Below are positions 34,490 through 43,255 of a stretch of 47,697 bases of DNA, one piece after another (position 1 is the first letter of the stretch; every line of letters begins with the position of its first letter). The translations under genes and the position numbers were made by a program. Below the pieces are notes generated by a model, which did no database searches, was not told where the DNA came from, and saw only the letters and a list, made by a program, of their open reading frames with translations. The stretch comes from Nitrospirota bacterium (lineage in GTDB: Bacteria > Nitrospirota > Thermodesulfovibrionia > UBA6902), in assembly GCA_016208905.1 (NCBI GenBank), contig JACQXG010000005.1, forward strand, positions 1-47,697, in the 5' to 3' direction.

Positions 34490-36815
34490 ATAATTTGCTT
34501 TCGATTATGTACAGGAGTTCGAATTCATCCTTGCCTTTCTTCTTTGCCGCTACAAAGTCCGGTCTTATCTTGTACTCTTTCCAGCCCTGAATTGCATACC
34601 AGTTCTTGCTTGCCTTATTTCTGAACCACCACAATATCCTTTCCTGATCGTCCAGAATCTGCCCTACTTTTTGCTCAAGGGTATTCATCGTTTCGACTTC
34701 CACATCGTCAAACAGGTAATTACCATAAGTATTCGGTTGTCTTGAAACTGTTATGACATCGTCTTCAGGGATTTTATAACCAAGTTTTTCATCGTCTGTA
34801 ACAGTCAGCATCAGTTTGCTGTTATTCAGATAATCGAGAAAGATTTGTTCTTCCTGCCTTTTTCTTTCATCGCGCAGATAGTCAACAAGCATAGAGACTA
34901 TGAAGCTGAAATGCCTTTGCAGTTTTTCTTTGCCGACTTTATCTTCAACTGTCTGCAGGTAGCCGTCAGTGAGTTTCCTCGCCAGAAAAGGATTTTCAAC
35001 GATCTCGGCAAAACGCCTTGTTACATAGCCCGGATTGACAACTGACTCTGAGTCATCAGCAGTGATTTCAGTCTTATGTGTAAACTTGCTCTTATCATCC
35101 AATGTCACGGCAATTGATTTCCTTTCCCTGTTCTCATCACTCAGGGAGCTTATAAGCTTCTCCAGGAATTCTTCCGATAACTCAAGGTTTATAAAATTGA
35201 CCTGCGATTTTATGTCAAGTGCATAATTAAAGCGTCTTTTCTCTTTGCCGTTTTTCACCATCACCCACACAGGCAGATAAAATGTATTGGCATATTTATC
35301 GGCAAACTCTTTCTTGATCCGGACTTTCTTGGGCTTATTGCCCTTGTCCTCGCTCAGCCTGACCTTACCCACAAGGTCTTCAAGCCCTTCATTCTTGAAG
35401 CCTGCCGAAACCCTGTCAAGCATCTCGCCGGTATTGCCTCTTACATAAAATATATAGCTTTCGTCCAACTCAGCAATGCCCGTCTTCTTAGCATTGGGCT
35501 GTCTCAATATTCGTCCGACCAATTGTGTCACGCCGGTATTGGAGCCTACATTCGGAATGATCCCAAGTATGTAGGCAAATGAGCAGTCCCACCCTTCTCT
35601 CAGTGCTTCTTTTGTAATGATGTAGCGGACAGAGCAATCGCCGGAAAAAAGGTCAACGTCTTCAATGTCATTCTGTGCGCTCGTCTTGATTGCTACCTCA
35701 TCAGGATTGATGCCAAGTTCAATCAGATGGTCTTTTGCATCAAGGCTGTGGACCCTGCCCTTGCCCCGCTGGTCGTTGCCGGTGGCTTCCACCTGTATCA
35801 AAGCCATCGGACGGATATAAATGCCTTTATCCTGCTTCAGGTTCTTTGCCTTTTTCTCAAGCCTTTCCCTGTGGGATTTTATCTCTCTTATCATCGCCTT
35901 CCAGTCACTGCCTGACGGCGGGAAGATGTGCATATCGAGTTTAATCATATCTTCGTCTTTCAATTCCAGGCCTGTAACACTGACAAGAATGTTCATGCCT
36001 TCTTTCGGCGTAGCTGAAAGTCCGAGCACCATTTCGGGATTGAGGTTGTCAATAGTGTTTTTTGCCTGATCTGAAAATACCTTGTGTATTTCGTCAATGA
36101 TGAAGAAAGGCTTTGACATGCGGATTGCATTCCCCATACTTGTGCGGATTTGCGGGAAGGCTGAGCTTGCATCTGAAATGACATCCAGATTCGGCACTTG
36201 CTCCATAATCTGTTTATGCAGGTCATAGCGTGAATCCGGAGGGAAGAAGCTTTCATATCCTCCGCTGTCCTGAAATACCTTTAAGGCCTCTTTTGCATTC
36301 TTGCGGCTGATGGATTGAATCATCACAAACAGGACAACAAGATTCTCTTCAATGTCCTGTGTTGTGAGTCTCTGTCCCTTCTCAAAGATAAGGGTATTGC
36401 CACCGCTGCACTGGTCAAGCAGTTGCCTGAGATAATTGCTCTTGTCTCTTAATTTCCGAACAGTTTGCGAATAAATGGTTTCACTCGGCACGATCCAGAC
36501 TACCAACCCTGTGCGCTTCTGGTGAAAAAGATTTTTGTACTCCCTGATAGCTTCTACCGCAAGCAGCGTCTTGCCGCCGCCTGTCGGGACTTTAATGCAG
36601 ACTCTCGGATAGTAGTTACCGAAGCCATTAACGCAACTGTCACTGTATGGTTTATGTAAATTGCCGAATGCGCTTTGGACCCAGTTCAGGGAATGCCGCA
36701 AATTTTCAGGCAAGGAATTTTTGGCGGTTTCAATGGCATCTCTGGTTTCCTGAGCTGTCTGGAAGAATCTTTTTAACTCACCAACAACCTTTATCTGGTA
36801 GTTTTTCAGGAACAT
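34356..36815 (-). CDS. res: Type III restriction enzyme Res subunit, C-terminally damaged
   Basis: 819 codons. Superfamily 2 helicase core with Walker A VPTGGGKTLLA (about 75), DEIH box IIDEIHKVF, GLSATPKE and the VTQLVGRILRQPN motif, then a nuclease domain whose PD and ExK residues remain in IRPDFVAAKKK and YIIESK. Immediately after ESK the frame enters the MazG remnant read in another frame, giving a foreign tail (LYESPRHPAKTPQLRGSQKL). So the enzyme has lost whatever followed the nuclease lysine; family members are usually longer. It begins five bases after mod. With Mod it would cut DNA between inverted unmethylated sites; activity is doubtful. Confidence 0.85.
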   Translation of the reverse strand: MFLKNYQIKVVGELKRFFQTAQETRDAIETAKNSLPENLRHSLNWVQSAFGNLHKPYSDSCVNGFGNYYPRVCIKVPTGGGKTLLAVEAIREYKNLFHQKRTGLVVWIVPSETIYSQTVRKLRDKSNYLRQLLDQCSGGNTLIFEKGQRLTTQDIEENLVVLFVMIQSISRKNAKEALKVFQDSGGYESFFPPDSRYDLHKQIMEQVPNLDVISDASSAFPQIRTSMGNAIRMSKPFFIIDEIHKVFSDQAKNTIDNLNPEMVLGLSATPKEGMNILVSVTGLELKDEDMIKLDMHIFPPSGSDWKAMIREIKSHRERLEKKAKNLKQDKGIYIRPMALIQVEATGNDQRGKGRVHSLDAKDHLIELGINPDEVAIKTSAQNDIEDVDLFSGDCSVRYIITKEALREGWDCSFAYILGIIPNVGSNTGVTQLVGRILRQPNAKKTGIAELDESYIFYVRGNTGEMLDRVSAGFKNEGLEDLVGKVRLSEDKGNKPKKVRIKKEFADKYANTFYLPVWVMVKNGKEKRRFNYALDIKSQVNFINLELSEEFLEKLISSLSDENRERKSIAVTLDDKSKFTHKTEITADDSESVVNPGYVTRRFAEIVENPFLARKLTDGYLQTVEDKVGKEKLQRHFSFIVSMLVDYLRDERKRQEEQIFLDYLNNSKLMLTVTDDEKLGYKIPEDDVITVSRQPNTYGNYLFDDVEVETMNTLEQKVGQILDDQERILWWFRNKASKNWYAIQGWKEYKIRPDFVAAKKKGKDEFELLYIIESKLYESPRHPAKTPQLRGSQKLGPISQPQEHLDGYHQGCHRSGIKAA

Positions 36816-36820
36816 ATCTT

Positions 36821-38536
36821 TTAACCAGTCTTCTTCTGAAACAGGTTATAGGGTATGCTCACAAACTCGATCTGGTTTGCCTCCATGTACTCTTCATCCA
36901 GAAAACATGCAGGGGCGTAAACAATGCGCTTTTTATCCGGCTGGCCTGCAATGATTTTCTCCGCCATCTCAAGATTGAGCGCCATTCTGGTCAACTCCTC
37001 GAAGTTCTGTTTGTAAATCAGATAGATTGCATGTTTACCAAATGTACCGACAAAGAACTTCTTCTCGTTAATCTGACTTTCAGCGCTGATGTTTTTATCT
37101 GAAAATCCCCCTGCATCCCCCTTTTTCAAAGGGGGACTTTTCTTCCCCCTCTTTGGCAAAGAGGGGTCAGGGGAGATTTTTAAATTTTCTCCTGTGCAGA
37201 GGTAATAAACATACTTTGCAAATGACTTGTAATCAGGCAGCTTGCCTTTCAGCAAAGTCTCCGCATCCAACGGCTGTCCTACACGCAAATACTGAAACCC
37301 GCTTTCATAGCCATACTTCTCAATCGCCCGCTTGATTCTCTCACGTGTAATATCCTTGCAGATATTCTTATCCGGCTCTTTCTCGTTTGCCTCGGTCATC
37401 TGTACTAGTATGAACTTGCGATTGCCGCCGTCTTGCTTGTTTAAGTCCATAACTGAGTGGCCTGTCGTACCGGAGCCGGAGAAGGAGTCGAGGATGAAAG
37501 AGTCCTTATCATCGTATGCAACTAAATCAATCATGTGGTTGATTAGAGCAGTTGGTTTTACATTATCGAATACTTTCTCTCCGAATAATTTTTTTAATTC
37601 TATAGTTCCGCTTGACGCCGTGCCTTTGTCTAGCAGTAAACTATCTGTAGCTACAATGCTTTCACGACCCTCACGTATTTTACGATAAACTGTTAAGTTG
37701 CCATCTTCATCTCTAACAAAATCCAAGTTATCATCTTCATATAATTTTTTTACTGTTGATTCTCCAAATCGCCATCTACCATCAGATCCGTCCGATCTTT
37801 TTGGGTAAATTTCTTCTCCATTAGGGAGCTGTATCGGAAAATACATACTTGGTCTATCTTCCCTCCTATCACCTTGGCCCCACTGGCGCAACTGCTCTCT
37901 TTTATAGGTGCTTTTATTGTCTTTGTAATTACCTTCTCCTTGAATGTTGATGACGGGTTTCATTTTTACTTTATTTGCGTCTTTGGAATAGCATTCTATA
38001 TATTCGTGGTTTAGCTCAACTTGTTTTGTTGTTCCACCTTTTCCGCTTCTTCCTGACCAAACAAAAGTTGCTATATGATTGGAATCATGAAAGATTTCAT
38101 CCATTATCAATCGTAAATGATATTGTTCGTTTTCATCGATATTAATAAAGATCACTCCATCATCAGCCAGCAATTCCCTCAACAATTTCAATCTCGGTGT
38201 CATCATGCATAGCCATTTATCATGACGTGTAAGATCGTCTTTACCTACTTCTTTGCCGAGCCATTCTTTAATCAGGGGACTGTTAGCATTGTCGTTGTAA
38301 ACCCATCCTTCATTGCCGGTATTATACGGCGGGTCAATGCAGACGACTTTGACTTTGCCGGCGTACATCGGCAGGAGGGCTTTCAATGCCAGCAGGTTGT
38401 CGCCTTCGATAATCAGATTGCCATTTGACTTCTCAGGCTGAAAGTGCAGCTTTGAAACTTCCTCTATCGTATGATAAGGAACGGACAGGTGATGGTTCCA
38501 GATTATATTCTTTCCTTTAAATTGCAAAGTAGGCAT
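36821..38536 (-). CDS. mod: Type III adenine-specific DNA methyltransferase Mod
   Basis: 571 residues of the beta class of N6-adenine methylases: catalytic DPPYNTG (68-74) comes before the AdoMet motif DSFSGSGTTGH. The central region (TRHDKWLCMMTPRLKLLREL) is typical of Mod, and the variable middle is the target recognition domain. Toward the C-terminus (about residues 455-485) lies a stretch, KISPDPSLPKRGKKSPPLKK, encoded by a dispersed repeat (37102-37180) that did not break the frame. It starts three bases after the end of the TPR-metallopeptidase gene and five bases before res, so the three form one operon. Confidence 0.92.
   Translation of the reverse strand: MPTLQFKGKNIIWNHHLSVPYHTIEEVSKLHFQPEKSNGNLIIEGDNLLALKALLPMYAGKVKVVCIDPPYNTGNEGWVYNDNANSPLIKEWLGKEVGKDDLTRHDKWLCMMTPRLKLLRELLADDGVIFINIDENEQYHLRLIMDEIFHDSNHIATFVWSGRSGKGGTTKQVELNHEYIECYSKDANKVKMKPVINIQGEGNYKDNKSTYKREQLRQWGQGDRREDRPSMYFPIQLPNGEEIYPKRSDGSDGRWRFGESTVKKLYEDDNLDFVRDEDGNLTVYRKIREGRESIVATDSLLLDKGTASSGTIELKKLFGEKVFDNVKPTALINHMIDLVAYDDKDSFILDSFSGSGTTGHSVMDLNKQDGGNRKFILVQMTEANEKEPDKNICKDITRERIKRAIEKYGYESGFQYLRVGQPLDAETLLKGKLPDYKSFAKYVYYLCTGENLKISPDPSLPKRGKKSPPLKKGDAGGFSDKNISAESQINEKKFFVGTFGKHAIYLIYKQNFEELTRMALNLEMAEKIIAGQPDKKRIVYAPACFLDEEYMEANQIEFVSIPYNLFQKKTG
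37102..37180. repeat. Second copy of the 80-bp dispersed repeat, inside mod
   Basis: Same elements as 8551-8634: AAAATCCCCC start, CCCCCTTTTTCAAAGGGGG hairpin, CCCTCTTTGGCAAAGAGGG hairpin, GGGGAGATTTT end, about 79 bp. It is read through in frame on the minus strand. Confidence 0.85.
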
Positions 38537-38539
38537 AGC

Positions 38540-39664
38540 TTACTTCCCCTCCATTTTCTCAAACATCCCCTTCGCCGCTTCATATTCCTTCTTATAATCC
38601 ATCCCCGTATCCAGAAACGGATCGATAACCTGAAATGCTGAAAACATATAGGCAAGCAACTGAAGTCCTGTGAATTCTTTTCCGGGGACGCTTTCGAGAT
38701 GATATTTCTTTTCGGTTTTTGCAGGATCAATTCCCTGCCTTCCCAACATCGCAATCTAGCCATTTGACCGGCGGGTTCGCTTTGAAAATCTGAAAATCCC
38801 CCCTTACCCCCCTTTTCCGACAGTAGGCCGGGCGGAGCCGCCAAAGTGGGGATGTTGTGAAACTCTTCAATAAAGGAATACGTGTCAGGTTTACTGCGTC
38901 TGTATTCATTCTCATCAATTATTGTGAAGTAGTTTTCAATCTTGAGATCTTTGGCCCATTTCTGAATCAGTTGATGGGCTTCAAGCGCCATATCATTCTT
39001 TAGATATTTCCGGTATTCATCATAAAACCCCTTCGCGGTTCTCATCTGCTGGTGCGTGGCGTTAAAGAGATTGCTTGTCTCATATCCATACAGGTCTTTG
39101 AACTGAAAACTGTGGACAAGGCTCAAAATGATATTGGCGTTCCTGACAATTGCTGGGGTGTATTCAATGATCTTTTTGCTTGTTGCTGCTTTAATGTAGT
39201 CCTGAAGCAGCGAGTAGAGAGAAATAAACTGACACGGTCGCAGTTCCGGATATGTCTTGAAGAGAAACTCTTCAATAAAAAGGTCTACAGGGTTGTTATA
39301 GATTTGACTGTTCATTCCATTGAAAAGTGAATTGATAAAACCGGAAATTGAGTTATCATCAAACCCGTCCCTGTTAAGCTGTTGAATGATTGATTCGTTG
39401 TCTCTTATAAACCGTTCTTTCTGCTCTTTTGTGGATACAAACAGATAATTTGCATTCTTCTTACGGCACTGGACCGCGATGTCAAGGTGCACTAGCTCAT
39501 GCATTATCAAATGCGAAATGGTAGGAGAATCTTTTTTAAATCTGACAATATGCTTTTCTCGATTGTAGTTTTCTGCTATTTCAAGCTTTGCCGGTGTAGG
39601 AATGGATTCGTCCGGGATGATATTGATTGTCTTCCCTGATTCAACCGCGAGCTTCTGTGAATAA

Positions 39665-39685
<21 letters not shown>
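38540..39685 (-). pseudogene. Metallopeptidase half of a TPR-metallopeptidase gene (out of frame)
   Basis: Coding sequence continues past the stop of the TPR part, in the frame one base later. It runs from just after the tetranucleotide repeat through LDNYSQKLAVESGKTINIIP and HIVRFKKDSPTISHLIM to the zinc motif HELVH, then a long helical region (NSIFNGM-like SLFNGMNSQIYNNPVDLFIE). No start codon with a ribosome site lies before it, so it needs fusion to the TPR part. Near 38750-38830, where a partial dispersed repeat sits, the frame shifts again; the true C-terminus (LQLLAYMFSAFQVIDPFLDT, ending KMEGK) is in the first frame and stops at 38540, three bases before mod. Confidence 0.7.
38793..38816. 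repeat. Partial copy of the dispersed repeat in the peptidase gene
   Basis: AAAATCCCCCCTTACCCCCC then TTTT, the first third of the element found at 8551 and 37102. It is in the region where the peptidase reading frame is disturbed. Confidence 0.65.
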
Positions 39686-40489
<804 letters not shown>

Positions 40490-40623
40490 TGATACCGCCT
40501 CAATAATAGCATACAAGCGCTGTCCACCACAAAAACACAAAATCCAAATCCCAATCTGCTATAATTTACCAACATCAAACCAGCGCAGCAATTACAATTT
40601 GAACCTGTAAGGAGGCTAAGAAT

Positions 40624-41681
40624 ATGCTTAACATGCAGACAATAATAAAACCGCTTATACAAAAAAACGATACCAAGATTGTGATGATAGTCCTCGACGG
40701 GGTCGGGGGACTTCCGGTCAATGGCAGGACCGAGCTTGAAGCCGCAAGCACTCCTAATCTTGATGCATTAGCCAGAGGAGCCGCCTGCGGATTACACATA
40801 CCCGTTGCTCACGGGATCACACCCGGAAGCGGCCCCGGACATCTCGGAATATTCGGATACGATCCTTTAGAGTGTCAGATTGGAAGAGGAATCCTGGAGG
40901 CACTCGGGCTTGGGATGGAAGTCAGAAAAACCGATGTGGCAGTCAGGTGTAATTACGCTACAATCAAAGACGGCCTTATCAGGGACAGAAGGGCGCAAAG
41001 GATACCTACAAAAAAAAACAAAACGCTGACACAATGATTGCAGAAGGAGATTGGAAAGATTGATGACGTTGAGATAACATTCGCTCCCGGAATGGAGCAC
41101 AGGTTCGCTGTCCTGATGAGGTTCCCGGACAATCTCCAGTCTGACGCGGCCATGATAAATGATACTGATCCTCAAACCCGAATTTCGATGAGGCCTTCGG
41201 ATTAAATGCCCTTGCCATCGCCACATATCCCATGTACAGGGGACTCGCCAAGCTTGTCGGTATGGAGACCCCCGCGCTTGAGGGGAGCGTTGAAGATGAG
41301 ATCAATTTTTTAAAACAGAAATACAATGAATATGACTTCTTCTTTTTGCACGTCAAGAAGGTCGATTCATACGGCGAGGACGGCAATTTTGAGGGCAAGG
41401 CTGCGCGGATATCAGAATTTGACAAACTCCTGCCTAAGGTACTTGAACTCAAGCCTGATGTCCTTGTTATAACCGGAGATCATTCAACACCCGCTGTAAT
41501 GAAAGGGCACAGCTGGCATCCTGTGCCCGTGCTCATAAAGTCTCCTTATGTTCTCGGAGGAATAAGCAGTGCCTTTTCCGAAAGGGAATTCGTCAAAGGA
41601 GAACTCGGTATATTCCCTGCGCTGAATATCATGCCTGTGGCGCTTGCCCATGCAGGAAGGCTTAAAAAATTCGGTGCTTAA
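40624..41681 (+). pseudogene. apgM: apgM-type phosphoglycerate mutase, broken
   Basis: Remnant of the archaeal-type cofactor-independent phosphoglycerate mutase, which interconverts 3- and 2-phosphoglycerate. The start is good ([40 protein letters not shown]). A TGA at 41035 interrupts after KTLTQ; coding resumes in the same frame (KIDDVEITFAPGMEHRFAVL) to NDTDPQ. There about 50 codons are missing and the frame changes, resuming as NPNFDEAFGLNALAIATYPM and then MYRGLAKLVGMETP to VITGDHSTP and the end. Two separate lesions make a functional product unlikely unless the sequence is in error. Confidence 0.85.
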
Positions 41682-41686
41682 AAACG

Positions 41687-42385
41687 GTGCTTAACAAATT
41701 CCTGAACATCTTATTTCCAGAAACCTGCCCCATTTGTCAGAGGCCGGCATCAGATCATAAAACAGCCCCGGTTTGCACTGAGTGCTGGCAATCAATAAAG
41801 CCGTATACGGGCCCTAAATGCCGGAAGTGCGGCAGGCCTCTCATCTCCGATGCATCCACTATATGCGGAGATTGTCTTCAGGACGGACCTGCCTTTGAAT
41901 CTGCCGGGAGTTACGGGCTGTATGATGGAGCCCTGAGAAAGGCAATAAATCTTCTGAAATATCACAACGTCAAAAGACTTTCAAAACCCCTGTCTGACAT
42001 AATGCTTCGTATTAAGATGCCCCTGGCTGACATCATTTTGCCGGTCCCGCTTTATAATAACCGCCTCAGGCAGAGGGAGTATAACCAGTCGGCGCTTATT
42101 GCAAAATATATTGCAAACAGCGCCGGATTAACATTAGCGCTTGACTCTCTTATCAAAATCAGAGACACAAAGCCGCAGGTAGGACTGAGCTCAGGCGAGA
42201 GACGAAAAAACATGAACAATGCATTTGCTATAAAAAGCAGGGAACTGATTGAAGGGAAGAGCATACTTCTCATAGATGATGTATCAACGACAGGCGCAAC
42301 CGTACGCGAATGTTCTAACGTCCTGAAAAAAGCCGGGGCCGGAGACATCCATGTGATAACCCTCGCTCACGGAGTAATGAATTAA
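41687..42385 (+). CDS. comF: ComF-family phosphoribosyltransferase-like protein
   Basis: 232 residues with GTG start. N-terminal zinc-binding cysteines CPICQRP, CTECW and CRKCGRP then CGDC; C-terminal phosphoribosyltransferase signature ILLIDDVSTTGATV, with QREYNQSALIAKYI between. ComF proteins take part in DNA uptake across the inner membrane in competent cells. The start lacks a clear ribosome site; a short direct repeat CGGTGCTTAA precedes it, twice. Confidence 0.9.
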   Translation: MLNKFLNILFPETCPICQRPASDHKTAPVCTECWQSIKPYTGPKCRKCGRPLISDASTICGDCLQDGPAFESAGSYGLYDGALRKAINLLKYHNVKRLSKPLSDIMLRIKMPLADIILPVPLYNNRLRQREYNQSALIAKYIANSAGLTLALDSLIKIRDTKPQVGLSSGERRKNMNNAFAIKSRELIEGKSILLIDDVSTTGATVRECSNVLKKAGAGDIHVITLAHGVMN

Positions 42386-42505
42386 GGAATAAAAATGTAA
42401 TGTAATCCATAATGCGTGATCAGTTAGAAAAAAACCATTACGCATCACAATATCGAAGACGCCGGAGCTGGTTATAAATTAATTGATTAATGATTGAGTG
42501 AGGAT

Positions 42506-42531
42506 AAAAAAAGGCCTGGAATGACCAGGCC
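42506..42531 (-). terminator. Terminator of the small membrane-protein gene
   Basis: GGCCTGG and CCAGGCC around a five-base loop; the minus strand continues with a run of seven T. It follows the stop at 42568 by about 37 bases. Confidence 0.85.
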
Positions 42532-42567
42532 AATAAAAATATTATGTCTAATTTCTTCGAATTAATA

Positions 42568-42744
42568 TTATCGAATAAACACAAGGTAGAATGACAAAGA
42601 CATAGACGCTAATGTAAGCAGCGTTATCTTTGTGAAATATGCTATTTTTTTGAGTAATTTGCTTGCCTGGAAGATATTAACCTGATCAGTTACGAGTCCT
42701 GAGTATTCTAAACTGTTTTTCATTGTCCGTTGCATTACCGTCAT
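42568..42744 (-). CDS. Small single-pass membrane protein
   Basis: A 58-codon gene not reported by length-limited gene finding. It starts at ATG 42744 with GGAGG upstream (slightly far, about 10 bases) and stops at 42568, ahead of a clear terminator. The product begins MTVMQRTMKNSLEYSGLVTD, has a basic stretch KLLKKIAYFTK, and ends in a hydrophobic helix (TLLTLASMSLSFYLVFI). I do not recognise it. The match of ribosome site, length and terminator makes it likely to be real; a regulatory membrane peptide or toxin are both possible. Confidence 0.6.
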   Translation of the reverse strand: MTVMQRTMKNSLEYSGLVTDQVNIFQASKLLKKIAYFTKITLLTLASMSLSFYLVFIR

Positions 42745-42947
42745 TTTACTTGCCTCCTCACTTTGACTTTAAAAGTTAAATTTGTTTAATTTTATTTTGT
42801 ATTCTATGATTTCTACAGATATTACTATCAAGAAAGATGCCAGAATTATTAGAGAGAATTAAATCCTGAATTTATTGATTAATATTATTTAAAATTATAT
42901 AGTTAGAATAATATATAAAGAACAATCTGGAATATTCAGGAATGAAT

Positions 42948-42969
42948 TTCATGTGCCATGGCACATGAA
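42948..42969. repeat. Perfect 22-bp palindrome upstream of a small zinc-type gene
   Basis: TTCATGTGCCA and TGGCACATGAA, no loop, 38 bases before the ATG at 43007. Looks like an operator for a dimeric regulator or a tight hairpin; no T-run follows. Confidence 0.6.
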
Positions 42970-43006
42970 TGAGCGGCAAAAAGTGTGACACGTACAATTT
43001 ATTCAT

Positions 43007-43192
43007 ATGACAATTAATAAAATCCATTGTTTTAACTGCATACACTTTTTTATTACATGGGATGAGAAGTTTCCCAGAGGCTGCAAGGCCATGGATTTCA
43101 AGTCCTCAAAAATTCCCTCTATCGCAGTGTATGAAGCATCAGGCATGCCCTGCGTAAGGTTTAAGCCCAAAAAGCAGAAATCCGGCAAATAG
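43007..43192 (+). CDS. Small protein with four cysteines, probable zinc site
   Basis: 61 residues: CFNCIHFFITWDEKFPRGCK and then MPCVRFKPK, giving a Cys-x2-Cys...Cys...Cys set likely to bind one zinc. I recall short proteins of this type (CxxC, H-x-x-T-W-D, G-C) being found across several bacterial phyla, but I know no function. No clear ribosome site before the ATG. A 22-bp palindrome lies upstream. Confidence 0.65.
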   Translation: MTINKIHCFNCIHFFITWDEKFPRGCKAMDFKSSKIPSIAVYEASGMPCVRFKPKKQKSGK

Positions 43193-43255
43193 ATATAGAA
43201 ACTCCATTCCTGAATTGCATTTCAATAATACCCTGTGAGATAATGAGCATTGCTT

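Noticed and set aside
41035-41037. The TGA in apgM as a selenocysteine codon
   Set aside because: The same gene has a second lesion with a frame change and no Cys is expected in this loop, so gene decay is the simpler reading.
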